A stretch of DNA of 26,654 bases from Hyphomonadaceae bacterium UBA5336 (GCA_002408125.1 DHQO01000007.1:1-26654); one strand, 5' to 3'; counted from the first letter of the stretch, positions 7,909 through 16,727 are shown. Notes: generated from the letters alone by a model not told the origin. Numbers and translations are program-made.

Positions 7909-8376
7909 CTAGCCCTTGCGGGCCAGCAGGAACGCCTCGCCCTGTGCGAGAAACGCCTTCCAGACATCGTCCATGCGCGGCGCCCACGCCTCAAGTACCG
8001 GTGAGCGCGCTTCCGCCTCGGGCACGCCGCGCACATGCTTGAGATAGAGATAGGTGAAGGCCGACACGCGCGCATTCACCACGCAATGCACCCAGACCTT
8101 GCTGCCTTTGAAGGCTTCCATCACGCCGACAAAGTGATTGAGGTCGTCCAGGCTTGGCGCATCGAAAGCGACCGGGATATGAACGAATCTCATGCCGAGA
8201 CCGGCGGCGCGGCTGCCCTCATCGGCGATGGCATGATCGGATGTGGCAAGGGCGAGATTGACCAGCACCTGGTATCCGGCCGCGGCGATTTCGGGAATCT
8301 GCTCGGGCGTGGGCTGGCCGGAAGTGGCGATGGACGGGGTCATCGGGACAAAGTTCCTGATCTCTTCCAGTGACAT
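7909..8376 (-). CDS. DUF442 / protein-tyrosine-phosphatase-like protein (beta-lactamase hydrolase-like family)
   Basis: This 155-residue cytoplasmic protein begins MSLEEIRNFVPMTPSIATSGQ. The pattern xTSGQPTPEQIPEIAAAG, VLVNLAL and the later WVHCVVNARVSAFTYLY place it in the DUF442 / phosphatase-like group of the dual-specificity phosphatase fold. The loop after the candidate nucleophile C98 reads CVVNAR, so only four residues separate Cys and Arg (R103), instead of five in classical CX5R phosphatases. This shorter loop appears to be a feature of the subfamily rather than a mutation, but I cannot verify it here. I chose ATG 8376 because GGGAT lies about 7 bases upstream; ATG 8409 would add 11 residues without a site. 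The substrate is unknown. The gene is convergent with secG and divergent from pyrG. Confidence 0.78.
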   Translation of the reverse strand: MSLEEIRNFVPMTPSIATSGQPTPEQIPEIAAAGYQVLVNLALATSDHAIADEGSRAAGLGMRFVHIPVAFDAPSLDDLNHFVGVMEAFKGSKVWVHCVVNARVSAFTYLYLKHVRGVPEAEARSPVLEAWAPRMDDVWKAFLAQGEAFLLARKG

Positions 8377-8402
8377 TTCACATCCCGGTCTGTGTTGCTG
8401 AA

Positions 8403-8429
8403 TTGCCATCCCGGCGGGCGGGCTCTAAG
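8403..8429 (+). promoter_or_regulatory. Candidate promoter for pyrG
   Basis: TTGCCAT (8403-8409) and GCTCTAAG (8422-8429) are separated by 12 bases, in fair agreement with the Caulobacter-type housekeeping consensus. The ATG of pyrG is 66 bases further on. The element overlaps the upstream region of the divergent phosphatase-like gene. Confidence 0.4.
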
Positions 8430-8494
8430 TGCGGATCGAGTTAACATGGAATTGGGCTGCTTGCCCCGCGCGAATCAGGACAGGTTAGACTCCC

Positions 8495-10132
<1,638 letters not shown>

Positions 10133-10156
10133 ACCCGCAACACCGACAAAGCCGGG

Positions 10157-10185
10157 TTGCGCTTCACCGTCCGAGCCTGTATTAG
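10157..10185 (+). promoter_or_regulatory. Candidate promoter for rpmF
   Basis: TTGCGC (10157-10162) and TATTAG (10180-10185) are separated by 17 bases. They lie 54 bases before the rpmF start codon, in the only gap between pyrG and rpmF. Confidence 0.45.
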
Positions 10186-10238
10186 CCGCGTTTTGGATTT
10201 CCGGGCGCTGGCCCGCTCAACACTCTGGAAGACACGCC

Positions 10239-10418
10239 ATGGCAGTCCCCAAGCGCAAGACGACCCCGTCCAAGCGTGGCATGCGCCGCGCCCATGATCG
10301 CCTGACCGCGAAACCCTATGTCGAGGATCAGGAAACCGGCGAGCTGCACCGCCCGCACCATATCGACCTGAAGACCGGCATGTATCGCGGCAAGCAGGTT
10401 CTGGAGCCCAAGGAGTAG
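10239..10418 (+). CDS. rpmF: 50S ribosomal protein L32
   Basis: This is a 59-residue basic ribosomal protein. It starts MAVPKRKTTPSKRGMRRAHD, the standard L32 N terminus, continues RLTAKPYVED and ETGELHRPHHIDLKTGMYRG, and ends in VLEPKE. This is the zinc-free form with no CXXC pairs, as usual in alphaproteobacteria. It is a component of the large ribosomal subunit near the peptidyl-transferase region. A GGAAG site lies 8 bases before ATG 10239. It has its own likely promoter upstream and a strong terminator 26 bases after the stop, so it is probably monocistronic. In many related genomes rpmF is followed by plsX, which is not the case here. Confidence 0.96.
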   Translation: MAVPKRKTTPSKRGMRRAHDRLTAKPYVEDQETGELHRPHHIDLKTGMYRGKQVLEPKE

Positions 10419-10444
10419 TCTCCTTCCGCTTCACGCTAGACATG

Positions 10445-10480
10445 AAGACCCCGGGCAAGGCTCCGGGGTTTTTCGTTTTT
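10445..10480 (+). terminator. Intrinsic terminator after rpmF
   Basis: ACCCCGG (10448-10454) pairs with CCGGGGT (10463-10469) around an 8-base loop. It is preceded by A residues and followed by TTTTTCGTTTTT. This is a textbook rho-independent terminator. Confidence 0.92.
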
Positions 10481-10510
10481 CTGGACAGCGCGGCGCGCCG
10501 ACGGCATCCT
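10479..10510 (+). promoter_or_regulatory. Promoter-like repeat copy 1 (upstream of lipoprotein gene)
   Basis: This 32-base element is 29/32 identical to the one at 11043-11074. It contains TGGACA (10483-10488) and CATCCT (10505-10510), separated by 17 GC-rich bases. A start site about 7 bases further on would give an 18-base leader including the GGAGG ribosome-binding site before ATG 10535. The promoter role is inference; the duplication is directly visible. Confidence 0.5.
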
Positions 10511-10534
10511 GAAAACGGGATGGAGGCAGGGGGC

Positions 10535-11014
10535 ATGTGGCAAGGGTGGTGGATCTTTGTGATGGTGTGCATCTGGCTTGCCGGTTGCGCAAGCGCACCG
10601 GAACCTGGGCCGGTGTTTCCAATCGACCTCATGCAGGCGGAACGAGATCGCGAGACGTTTGCCTATTCCGGCCAGCAATACTTCCCGCTCAGGGAGGCCG
10701 ACTTGCTCGATACATTCTGGCAAGACTTCCTGCTGGATGAGTTCATTCCCGAAGCCTTCAAGAACAAGGATGACTACTGGATCTCCCTTTATCGGGAAGA
10801 ACCAGCCATATGCCTGACGATCCAATGGCGGCGGCGCAAGGTCGATACCGGCTTTGACCTGCCGCTGGAGGGGTGGGCGTGCTACTCGGAAGACTTGGTG
10901 CTGCAGTCCTGGGCCATGGGGCGCTACTCCATGTACTATCTCGACCGCCCGGAATGGCGGACGACCTGTTTTTCCGGGACGAAATGCACACATCACAATC
11001 GGGAAACAGAGTAG
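10535..11014 (+). CDS. Predicted small lipoprotein of unknown function
   Basis: The 159-residue product begins MWQGWWIFVMVCIWLAGC. This is a short hydrophobic signal with the lipobox LAGC, so C18 would be lipidated after cleavage by signal peptidase II. The residue after the cysteine is Ala, compatible with outer-membrane sorting. The mature part contains a Tyr/Trp-rich stretch (NKDDYWISLYREEPAICLTI, MGRYSMYYLDRPEWRTTC) and five further cysteines, several of which could form disulfides. I recognise no family. I chose ATG 10535 because GGAGG (10522-10526) is 8 bases upstream; earlier in-frame ATGs (10442, 10520) would run through the rpmF terminator or precede the site. It sits at the start of a short accessory stretch and is preceded by repeat copy 1. 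Confidence 0.72.
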   Translation: MWQGWWIFVMVCIWLAGCASAPEPGPVFPIDLMQAERDRETFAYSGQQYFPLREADLLDTFWQDFLLDEFIPEAFKNKDDYWISLYREEPAICLTIQWRRRKVDTGFDLPLEGWACYSEDLVLQSWAMGRYSMYYLDRPEWRTTCFSGTKCTHHNRETE

Positions 11015-11042
11015 GCAGTGTGCTTGCCGGCAGATGGCATTG

Positions 11043-11074
11043 TTCTGGACAGCGCGCCGCGCTGGCGGCATCCT
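11043..11074 (+). promoter_or_regulatory. Promoter-like repeat copy 2 (upstream of DUF1801 gene)
   Basis: This is the second copy of the 32-base element, with TGGACA (11047-11052), 17 bases, and CATCCT (11069-11074). The ATG of the next gene, at 11081, lies exactly seven bases after the last base of CATCCT. If the element is a promoter, the mRNA would start at or next to the start codon, that is, be leaderless. No ribosome-binding site is visible here, in agreement with this. Confidence 0.45.
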
Positions 11075-11080
11075 CGCGCC

Positions 11081-11521
11081 ATGGCGAAGAATGAGAACAA
11101 GACCCAGCCGACAGAGGTGACGCCCGAGGCGTTTCTCGAAACGGTGGAGCCCGAGCGCCGGCGCGCGGATGGCGCGGCGCTGCTCGCCCTGTTCGCCGAG
11201 GTCACGGGGCTCAAGGCGAAGATGTGGGGCCCGTCCATCATCGGCTATGGCCGGTATCACTACAAATATGACAGCGGGCGCGAGGGCGACTTCCTGATGA
11301 CGGGGTTTTCCCCGCGCAAGGCCAATCTGGTGATGTACATCATGCCCGGCTACCGCTCCGATGCGATGCAGGACAAGCTTTCGCGCCTCGGCAAGTACAA
11401 GCTCGGCAAGTCGTGCCTCTACATCAACAAGCTCAGCGACGTGGACACTGGCGTGCTGGCCGAGATCATCAATGACGGGCTCGCCTATATGCGCGAGACT
11501 TATGAGACCTGGGACGAATAG
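11081..11521 (+). CDS. DUF1801 domain-containing protein
   Basis: This is a 146-residue cytoplasmic protein. The N terminus (AKNENKTQPTEVTPEAFLETVEPERRRADGAALLALF) and the core (WGPSIIGYGRYHYKYDSG, GDFLMTGFSPRKANLVMYIM, SRLGKYKLGKSCLYINKLSD) match the DUF1801/YdhG-like family, whose fold resembles CyaY-like or iron-chaperone proteins and whose role is unknown. I chose ATG 11081 because family members begin right there. A GTG-type extension upstream (from 11018) would run through repeat copy 2 and is not conserved. There is no ribosome-binding site. Two small genes follow closely (gaps of 21 and 12 bases), probably in one operon. A second, more distant DUF1801-like gene lies at 26029-26487. 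Confidence 0.85.
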   Translation: MAKNENKTQPTEVTPEAFLETVEPERRRADGAALLALFAEVTGLKAKMWGPSIIGYGRYHYKYDSGREGDFLMTGFSPRKANLVMYIMPGYRSDAMQDKLSRLGKYKLGKSCLYINKLSDVDTGVLAEIINDGLAYMRETYETWDE

Positions 11522-11542
11522 CAAGCCTGAGGGGGCACCGAA

Positions 11543-11857
11543 ATGAAACGCATCAGCATCACCCGCAATCGCGGCTATTACGGCGCCGCGCGCCAGATGG
11601 GAATCTATGTCGATCGGGTGAAGGTCGGCAACCTGATGCAGACCAAGACGCTGGAGCTGGAGGTCGCCGACGATGCCCAGACACTCCATGGCAAGATGGA
11701 CTGGGCGAAGACTGAGCCCTATCCGTTGCAGAGCCTGGGCGATGGCGCGCATATCACCGTGCAGACCTATTTCACGCTCAATCCGCTGAAACTGTTCGGC
11801 CTGGCCGGCCTGCCGGCGCGCTGGGGCACTCCCGGCCCGGCAGAAGTCTTCGAATAG
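11543..11857 (+). CDS. Small conserved-looking protein of unknown function (beta-rich)
   Basis: The product is 104 residues, basic at the N terminus (MKRISITRNRGYYGAARQMG). It continues with IYVDRVKVGNLMQTKTLELEV and a segment DAQTLHGKMDWAKTEPYPL. The alternation of IYVDxxKVG, a charged turn and a KMDW-like strand recalls the small beta-sandwich proteins in which a bound or displayed loop follows 'IYIDGKKVG'. I offer this only as a fold impression. No signal peptide or membrane segment is seen. GGGGG precedes ATG 11543 at a good distance. It lies between the DUF1801 gene (21-base gap) and a small membrane protein (12-base gap), so the three are likely co-transcribed. Confidence 0.65.
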   Translation: MKRISITRNRGYYGAARQMGIYVDRVKVGNLMQTKTLELEVADDAQTLHGKMDWAKTEPYPLQSLGDGAHITVQTYFTLNPLKLFGLAGLPARWGTPGPAEVFE

Positions 11858-11869
11858 GCGGCGGGGTTC

Positions 11870-12097
11870 ATGGCGCGCGTGTGGAAGGCCATCGGCCTGA
11901 TCCTCTTTCTCGTCATTGCCGCCTACGGGCTGATGAAGTTCATCGCCGCCCACAAGGCGCGCGCCGTGCTGGCCGATGCCGAAGCCTTCTGCGCGGGCCA
12001 TGAAGGCGTCGGGCCGATCGAGACCGACAGCGGCATGATCACAGGCGTCACCTGCGAGGATGGCACCGTGTTCCCGCTGGATGTGGATGGCGGCTAG
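11870..12097 (+). CDS. Small single-pass membrane protein of unknown function
   Basis: The 75-residue product has one transmembrane helix at about 7-25 (AIGLILFLVIAAYGLMKFI) after a short basic N terminus. A ~45-residue polar domain follows, with two cysteines (C41 and C62). With a positive-inside N terminus this domain would face the periplasm, where the two cysteines could form a disulfide. I recognise no family. A G-rich site (GGCGGGG) lies upstream of ATG 11870. It is probably the last gene of the DUF1801 operon. Its stop region overlaps the end of the convergent GNAT gene by four bases. Confidence 0.62.
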   Translation: MARVWKAIGLILFLVIAAYGLMKFIAAHKARAVLADAEAFCAGHEGVGPIETDSGMITGVTCEDGTVFPLDVDGG

Positions 12098-12714
12098 GCC
12101 TTTGCCCGAGCGCGCCAGGCTTCGCGTGTCAGTTCCCACACGATGGAGGGGCGCGTCGTGCCGTCGGGCCGCGTGCTGACAATCTCGCCCATGCGCGCAA
12201 AGCCGATCCGTTCCAGCAGCTTTGCCGTGCGGATATTGTCGAGCGCGGAGGTCTCGCAGATCAGATCGAGATCGAGGGCGTCGAACATCCAGTTGAAGGT
12301 GAGGAGGGCGCCGCGCCCGCCCGCGCCCTGGTTCTGCAGGCGCGGATGCAGCGCCCCGCCGAGCTCGCCGGCGGCCCATTGCGGCCAGACATGAAACTCG
12401 GAATAACCGACCACTTCGCCCACCTCGTCCTCCCGGATGAGAAGGGCGCTCCGTCCCTCGGCCTGGCCCTGGCGGTGGCTGGCGATGAAGGCTTCGACAT
12501 TTTCAGGCGTCAGCGGGCGGGGGATGGAATAGATCGGCGCGCTGACGGCCGGATCGGAGAAGAAGGCGAGCAGGGCCGGCGCGTCGGCCCGCTCGGGCAC
12601 GCGCGAGGCCGCACCATCGCCGGGCAGGGAGGAGATCGCCCGCACCGCATCGCGGATCGCCTCGGCCCGGGCCTGGGGCACAGCGTTGCGCGTGAGCGGG
12701 ATCTCGTCGGCCAT
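12094..12714 (-). CDS. GNAT family N-acetyltransferase (RimJ/RimL-like)
   Basis: This 206-residue cytoplasmic acetyltransferase is of the Acetyltransf_3 type. It shows RVPERADAPALLAFFSDPAV (the typical first strand and helix), then GEVVGYSEFHVWPQW and GGALHPRLQNQGAGGRGALL, where the QNQGAGGRG segment is the acetyl-CoA pyrophosphate-binding loop. ETSALDNIRTAKLLERIGF is the usual C-terminal motif. The acceptor substrate is unknown; relatives acetylate ribosomal protein N termini, amino acids or small amines. The gene starts two bases after the hemB stop, so translation is probably coupled to hemB. A role in tetrapyrrole synthesis does not follow from this and there is no other sign of one. Confidence 0.85.
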   Translation of the reverse strand: MADEIPLTRNAVPQARAEAIRDAVRAISSLPGDGAASRVPERADAPALLAFFSDPAVSAPIYSIPRPLTPENVEAFIASHRQGQAEGRSALLIREDEVGEVVGYSEFHVWPQWAAGELGGALHPRLQNQGAGGRGALLTFNWMFDALDLDLICETSALDNIRTAKLLERIGFARMGEIVSTRPDGTTRPSIVWELTREAWRARAKA

Positions 12715-12716
12715 CT

Positions 12717-13715
12717 CTATTGCAGCTTTTCGGCCGCCCTTTCGGCGAAATAGGTGATGATGCCCGCCGCGCCGGCGCGCTTGAAGCTCATCAGGGTTTC
12801 CATCATCACCCGCTCGCCATCAATCCAGCCGCGCTCACTGGCGGCCATGATCTGGGCATATTCGCCCGAGACCTGGAAGGCGAGGGTGGGGATGGCGAAG
12901 GTCTCCGAGACGCGCCGGACAATGTCGAGATAGGGCAGGCCGGGCTTGACCATCACCATGTCGGCGCCTTCCTCGATATCCATGGCGACCTCGCGCAGGG
13001 CTTCGTCGGTGTTGGCCGGGCTCTGCTGATAGGTCTGCTTGTCGCCCTTCAGCGCCGTGGCAGAGCCGATGGCGTCGCGATAGGGGCCATAGAAGCCGCT
13101 GGCATATTTGGCGGCATAGGAGAGGATCATCGTGTTGACGAAGCCCTCATCCTCCAGCGCTTCGCGGATCGCGCCGATGCGCCCGTCCATCATGTCCGAG
13201 GGCGCGACCACATCCGCGCCGGAGCGGGCCTGTAGCACGGCCTGGGCGACCAGCAGCTCGCTGGTGGCATCGTTGAGCACATAACCATTGTCGTCGATCA
13301 CCCCGTCATGGCCATGGCTGGTGAAGGGGTCGAGCGCGACGTCGCAGATCACGCCGACTTCCGGCGCGGCGGCCTTCATTGCCTGGATCGCGCGCGGCAC
13401 CAGCCCGTCCGGGTTAAGCGCCTCGCTGCCGGTCTCGTCCTTCAGGGTGGGGGAGATGTTCGGGAAGATGGCGATGGCGGGGATGCCGAGCTCCGAGGCG
13501 CGGCTGGCGGCTCTTGCGGCTTCGTCCACGCTGAGCCGGTCATTGCCGGGCATGGATTCGACCGGGATGCGGGCCTCAGGCCCGTCATGAACGACAATCG
13601 ACCAGACCAGATCGGCCGGTGTCAGTACATGCTCGGCGGTGAGAGCGCGGATCCACGGCGCCTGGCGCAGGCGTCGCAGGCGGGTCGCGGGAAAGGATTG
13701 CGGAAACGGTGTCAT
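12717..13715 (-). CDS. hemB: Porphobilinogen synthase (delta-aminolevulinic acid dehydratase)
   Basis: This 332-residue cytoplasmic enzyme condenses two 5-aminolevulinates to porphobilinogen in heme and corrin synthesis. The two active-site lysines are visible: K203 in SYAAKYASGFYGP and K257 (the Schiff base) in MVMVKPGLPYLD. The metal-binding segment reads CDVALDPFTSHGHDG (124-138). Aspartates (D125, D129, D137) take the place of the cysteines of zinc enzymes, so this is the Mg/K-type found in alphaproteobacteria. I chose ATG 13715 because homologs begin about there and AAGAG / GGGGG lies upstream; ATG 13751 has GGAGG directly against it, which is too close. It is followed by the GNAT gene and is divergent from the TIR gene. 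Confidence 0.95.
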   Translation of the reverse strand: MTPFPQSFPATRLRRLRQAPWIRALTAEHVLTPADLVWSIVVHDGPEARIPVESMPGNDRLSVDEAARAASRASELGIPAIAIFPNISPTLKDETGSEALNPDGLVPRAIQAMKAAAPEVGVICDVALDPFTSHGHDGVIDDNGYVLNDATSELLVAQAVLQARSGADVVAPSDMMDGRIGAIREALEDEGFVNTMILSYAAKYASGFYGPYRDAIGSATALKGDKQTYQQSPANTDEALREVAMDIEEGADMVMVKPGLPYLDIVRRVSETFAIPTLAFQVSGEYAQIMAASERGWIDGERVMMETLMSFKRAGAAGIITYFAERAAEKLQ

Positions 13716-13767
13716 GGCAGCTCTTGTGCCCCCAACGGAGAGGTCTGTCACCTCCCTGGCGCGGCAC

Positions 13768-13796
13768 TGGTCAACATAGTTTACCTCTGCTTAATA
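13768..13796 (+). promoter_or_regulatory. Candidate promoter for the TIR-domain gene
   Basis: TGGTCAA (13768-13774) and GCTTAATA (13789-13796) are separated by 14 bases, a partial match to the Caulobacter-type consensus in an otherwise GC-rich region. ATG 13821 is 25 bases downstream. Confidence 0.35.
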
Positions 13797-13820
13797 GACC
13801 GGAGGAACGGGACGAGAGCC

Positions 13821-14918
13821 ATGTCGCATCACATCTTTCTGAGCTATCGCCGCACCGACCAGCCGCTGGCGCGCGCCCTTGTCGCCGCCATGGAATCGGA
13901 AGGTCTGGATGTCTGGTGGGACCAGGAAATCGAGGGCGGGGAAGACTGGCGCGAGGCCATTGTGAACGGCCTGTCGGCGTCCAACGCGCTGGTCATCCTG
14001 TTTTCCGAGGAGTGCAACGCCTCCAAGCAGCTCAAGAAAGAGCTCGCCATTGCCGACACGCTCGACAAGGAGGTCATCCCGGTTCTGATCGAGGAGACCA
14101 AGCCCAAGGGGCACTATCTCTACGAGCTGGCCGCGCGCAACTGGCTGCAGATCACGCCCGACCCGGAAAGCAAGGTCGGCGATCTTGCCAAGCGCCTTGC
14201 CCGGGAACTGGGCGTAGAGCCGCGCAGCGAGCGTCCGGCGCCCATGGCTGCGGCGCCGGCCGAGAGCTTTCAGGTCCCGCCCGGCTATGAGGAAGATGCC
14301 GACATGGCCGGTATCGATCCAACGCCGGCGCCCGAGCCCGTGTCGCCGCGGCACGCTGCGCCTGCGCCACAGGCACCGCCTCATGCCCGCGCGGTCGAAC
14401 CGCCGCCCCTGCCGGCCGAGACGGTGAAAAAGGTTGTCCGCGCGGCCGAAACCGAGAAGGCGATCAAGAAGGACCGCCGGGATTTCCTGCCCTTCAAATG
14501 GTATGAGGTGCTGATCGCGGTGCTGCTGGGTGTATTTGTGGGATACATCACCCATGAAACCAGTCAGGACACGAAGTTGGCGGCGTTGGACGGCTTCCTT
14601 GCCTTCGGGATGTTCCTGTCTGTTATTGCGGCACTTGTCTTTCCGTTCCGCTATTTCTTCCGCCGCCGGCGGGTGTGGAGCGCGCTGAGATCGTATGCGC
14701 TGAGCAATGCGGTGCTTGTCATCATTCTGACGGCCGTCAGCGTCGTGCATCCGCAAATGGTGGACGAGACCATGGATAGGATTGGAAATTTCCTCGTCTA
14801 TCTCGTGGTATGGACCGCGTTCCTGACTGTGCTGGCGATTGTCGCCTTCAGCATTTATGGCCTGCTGCACTTCCAGCGCACCATGCGCCACTTCAACAGG
14901 AATGTGGAATCGATCTGA
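13821..14918 (+). CDS. TIR domain protein with proline-rich linker and four C-terminal transmembrane helices
   Basis: The product has 365 residues. Residues 1-130 form a TIR domain: HIFLSYRRTDQPLARALV, a BB-loop-like GLDVWWDQEIEGGEDWREAI, then NALVILFSEECNASKQLKKELAIAD and a final EVIPVLIEE strand. E74 in QLKKEL aligns by eye with the catalytic Glu of NADase TIR domains (SARM1-type). Residues ~131-200 are a Pro/Ala-rich linker, followed by a basic coiled stretch. Four predicted membrane helices follow at about 227-244, 256-279, 293-309 and 321-349. With the basic loops inside, the TIR domain would be cytoplasmic. By family, bacterial TIR domains bind or cleave NAD+ and often act in phage defence or signalling; the function of this architecture is not known to me. 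No partner gene is adjacent: hemB lies divergent and a GNAT gene convergent. Confidence 0.88.
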   Translation: MSHHIFLSYRRTDQPLARALVAAMESEGLDVWWDQEIEGGEDWREAIVNGLSASNALVILFSEECNASKQLKKELAIADTLDKEVIPVLIEETKPKGHYLYELAARNWLQITPDPESKVGDLAKRLARELGVEPRSERPAPMAAAPAESFQVPPGYEEDADMAGIDPTPAPEPVSPRHAAPAPQAPPHARAVEPPPLPAETVKKVVRAAETEKAIKKDRRDFLPFKWYEVLIAVLLGVFVGYITHETSQDTKLAALDGFLAFGMFLSVIAALVFPFRYFFRRRRVWSALRSYALSNAVLVIILTAVSVVHPQMVDETMDRIGNFLVYLVVWTAFLTVLAIVAFSIYGLLHFQRTMRHFNRNVESI

Positions 14919-14981
14919 TCGTTCCGGGATGCGGGCGGGGTCGCGCATGGTGCGCAGCTTCCGCAAGAATGTCGAAGGGCT

Positions 14982-15521
14982 CTAGATCAGGCGCACGCGC
15001 TTTTTCATGAACTGGCGTTTGGTGACGTCGAGCGACTGGGCCTGGATGGTTTCCAGCTCCTGCATCCAGTCCGCCAGCTTCCCCGGCTTGATCGGCTTGA
15101 AACCGAGCTTGCGGTAAAACGGGCCGTTCCAGGCGACATCCTTGAAGGTCGACAGCGTGACCTGTCGGAAGCCGCGGTCGCGGGCGTCGTCCAGGACACG
15201 GTTCATCAGCGCCCGCCCGAGGCCCTGCTTGCCATGGTCGGGATGGACGCTGATCTGATCGAGATAGAGCGTGTCTCCGCGCTCTGAGGTGAGGGTGAAG
15301 CCGACCGGCTTTTGCGCCTTGCCATACCGGGCGACGAAGACGTCGCGCGCGGCGATGGCACCGGCGAACACCTCTTCGGGGATATGCGTGCCGAGGTCTG
15401 CGGGGTCGATCAGGCCGGTGTTGGCAAACAGCGTGTCGCCGGCAATATTGACCTCGATCAGCTCGCCGATTTCCTCGGGGTCAGCCCGCGTGATCTTGTA
15501 ATCCTTCGGCAAGCGCGGCAT
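14982..15521 (-). CDS. GNAT family N-acetyltransferase
   Basis: This is a 179-residue acetyltransferase. The canonical motif A is clear: LYLDQISVHPDHGKQGLGRALMNRVLDDARDRG, in which QGLGRAL binds acetyl-CoA. TLSTFKDVAWNGPFYRKLGFKP is motif B. The N-terminal part (PKDYKITRADPEEIGELIEV, LIDPADLGTHIPEE) is typical for small GNATs of unknown substrate. The start at ATG 15521 is supported by AGGAGG on the minus strand (15533-15538), 11 bases away, a little long. ATG 15545 would add eight residues and place AGGAGG inside the gene. It is divergent from the ACAD gene (66-base gap) and convergent with the TIR gene. Confidence 0.87.
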   Translation of the reverse strand: MPRLPKDYKITRADPEEIGELIEVNIAGDTLFANTGLIDPADLGTHIPEEVFAGAIAARDVFVARYGKAQKPVGFTLTSERGDTLYLDQISVHPDHGKQGLGRALMNRVLDDARDRGFRQVTLSTFKDVAWNGPFYRKLGFKPIKPGKLADWMQELETIQAQSLDVTKRQFMKKRVRLI

Positions 15522-15587
15522 TGACCCACTAGCCTCCTGTGGCATTCCAACGATTAATTGCCTTATGCGAAATCGGGAGTTTTTCCA

Positions 15588-16727
15588 ATGACAACGGCGC
15601 TGAGCGAAGAACAGGTCATGATCCGCGAGATGGCGCAGCGTTTTGCGCTCGACCGTCTGCGTCCGCATTCCTTGGAATGGGACGAGACCGGCCATTTCCC
15701 GGTGGATGTTATCAGGTCGGCCGCCGAACTGGGCCTCGCCGGTATCTACCTGAAGGAAGAACATGGTGGATCGGCACTGACCCGGCTCGATACCGTACTG
15801 ATCTTCGAACAGCTCTCCTATGGCGATGTGTCCACCGCTGCCTTCATCTCCATTCACAATATGGCGAGCTGGATGATCGACACGTTCGGTTCCGATGAGC
15901 TGCGCGCCGAATGGCTGCCGCGCCTGACGAGCATGGAACTGATCGCAAGCTATTGCCTGACCGAGCCGGGTTCGGGCTCGGATGCGGCGGCGATGAAAAC
16001 GCGCGCCGTGCGCGACGGGGATGACTATGTCCTGACCGGCTCGAAGCAGTTCATCTCCGGCGCGGGCACCTCCGATGTCTATGTCATCATGGCGCGCACC
16101 GGCGATGATGGCGCGCGCGGCGTTTCCGCCTTTGTTGTGCCGAAGGACACGCCCGGGCTCAGCTTTGGTGCGAACGAGAAGAAGATGGGCTGGAAGTCCC
16201 AGCCGACCCGCCAGGTGCTTCTCGACAATGCCCGCATTCCGGCATCCAACCGCATTGGCGAGGAAGGTCACGGCTTCCGCTTCGCCATGGCGGGGCTTGA
16301 TGGCGGCCGGCTGAACATCGCGGCCTGCTCGCTCGGTGGGGCGCAGCTCGCCCTCGACAAGGCGGTTGAGTATGCGAAAGAGCGCCAGCAATTCGGCAAG
16401 CCCCTGGCCGGGTTCCAGTCGATCCAGTTCAAGCTCGCCGACATGGAAACCGAGCTTCAGGCCGCCCGCGTGATGTTGTACGAGGCAGCCCGGCAGCTGG
16501 ACGCTGGTGCCCCCGACAAGACCCGCTGGTGCGCCATGGCCAAGCGCTTCGTCACCGATACCGGCTTCAAGGTCGCCAATGACGCCCTCCAGATCCATGG
16601 CGGCTATGGCTATCTCGCCGATTATGGCGTCGAGCAGATCGTACGCGACCTGCGGGTCCACCAGATCCTGGAAGGCACAAACGAGATCATGCGCATGATC
16701 GTCAGCCGGGATATGCTGTCGGAATAG
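15588..16727 (+). CDS. Acyl-CoA dehydrogenase, isobutyryl-CoA dehydrogenase-like
   Basis: This 379-residue FAD enzyme of the ACAD family is full length. It shows CLTEPGSGSDAAA (FAD binding), GSKQFISGAGTSDVYVIMART, the RQQFGKPLAGFQSIQFKLAD segment and IHGGYGYLADYGVEQIVRDL. The catalytic base is E362 in QILEGTNEI. The C-terminal VRDLRVHQILEGTNEIMR is very close in pattern to isobutyryl-CoA dehydrogenase (ACAD8), which oxidises isobutyryl-CoA to methacrylyl-CoA in valine degradation. The presence of 3-hydroxyisobutyryl-CoA hydrolase two genes on supports this. I chose ATG 15588 because GGGAG (15575-15579) is 8 bases upstream; ATG 15558 would add ten unconserved residues. It is the first gene of a three-gene cluster. 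Confidence 0.9.
   Translation: MTTALSEEQVMIREMAQRFALDRLRPHSLEWDETGHFPVDVIRSAAELGLAGIYLKEEHGGSALTRLDTVLIFEQLSYGDVSTAAFISIHNMASWMIDTFGSDELRAEWLPRLTSMELIASYCLTEPGSGSDAAAMKTRAVRDGDDYVLTGSKQFISGAGTSDVYVIMARTGDDGARGVSAFVVPKDTPGLSFGANEKKMGWKSQPTRQVLLDNARIPASNRIGEEGHGFRFAMAGLDGGRLNIAACSLGGAQLALDKAVEYAKERQQFGKPLAGFQSIQFKLADMETELQAARVMLYEAARQLDAGAPDKTRWCAMAKRFVTDTGFKVANDALQIHGGYGYLADYGVEQIVRDLRVHQILEGTNEIMRMIVSRDMLSE

Noticed and set aside
15522..16661. N-terminal extension of the minus-strand GNAT reading frame through the ACAD gene
   Set aside because: The extension is the antisense of the ACAD gene; the GNAT homology and AGGAGG site fix the start at 15521.
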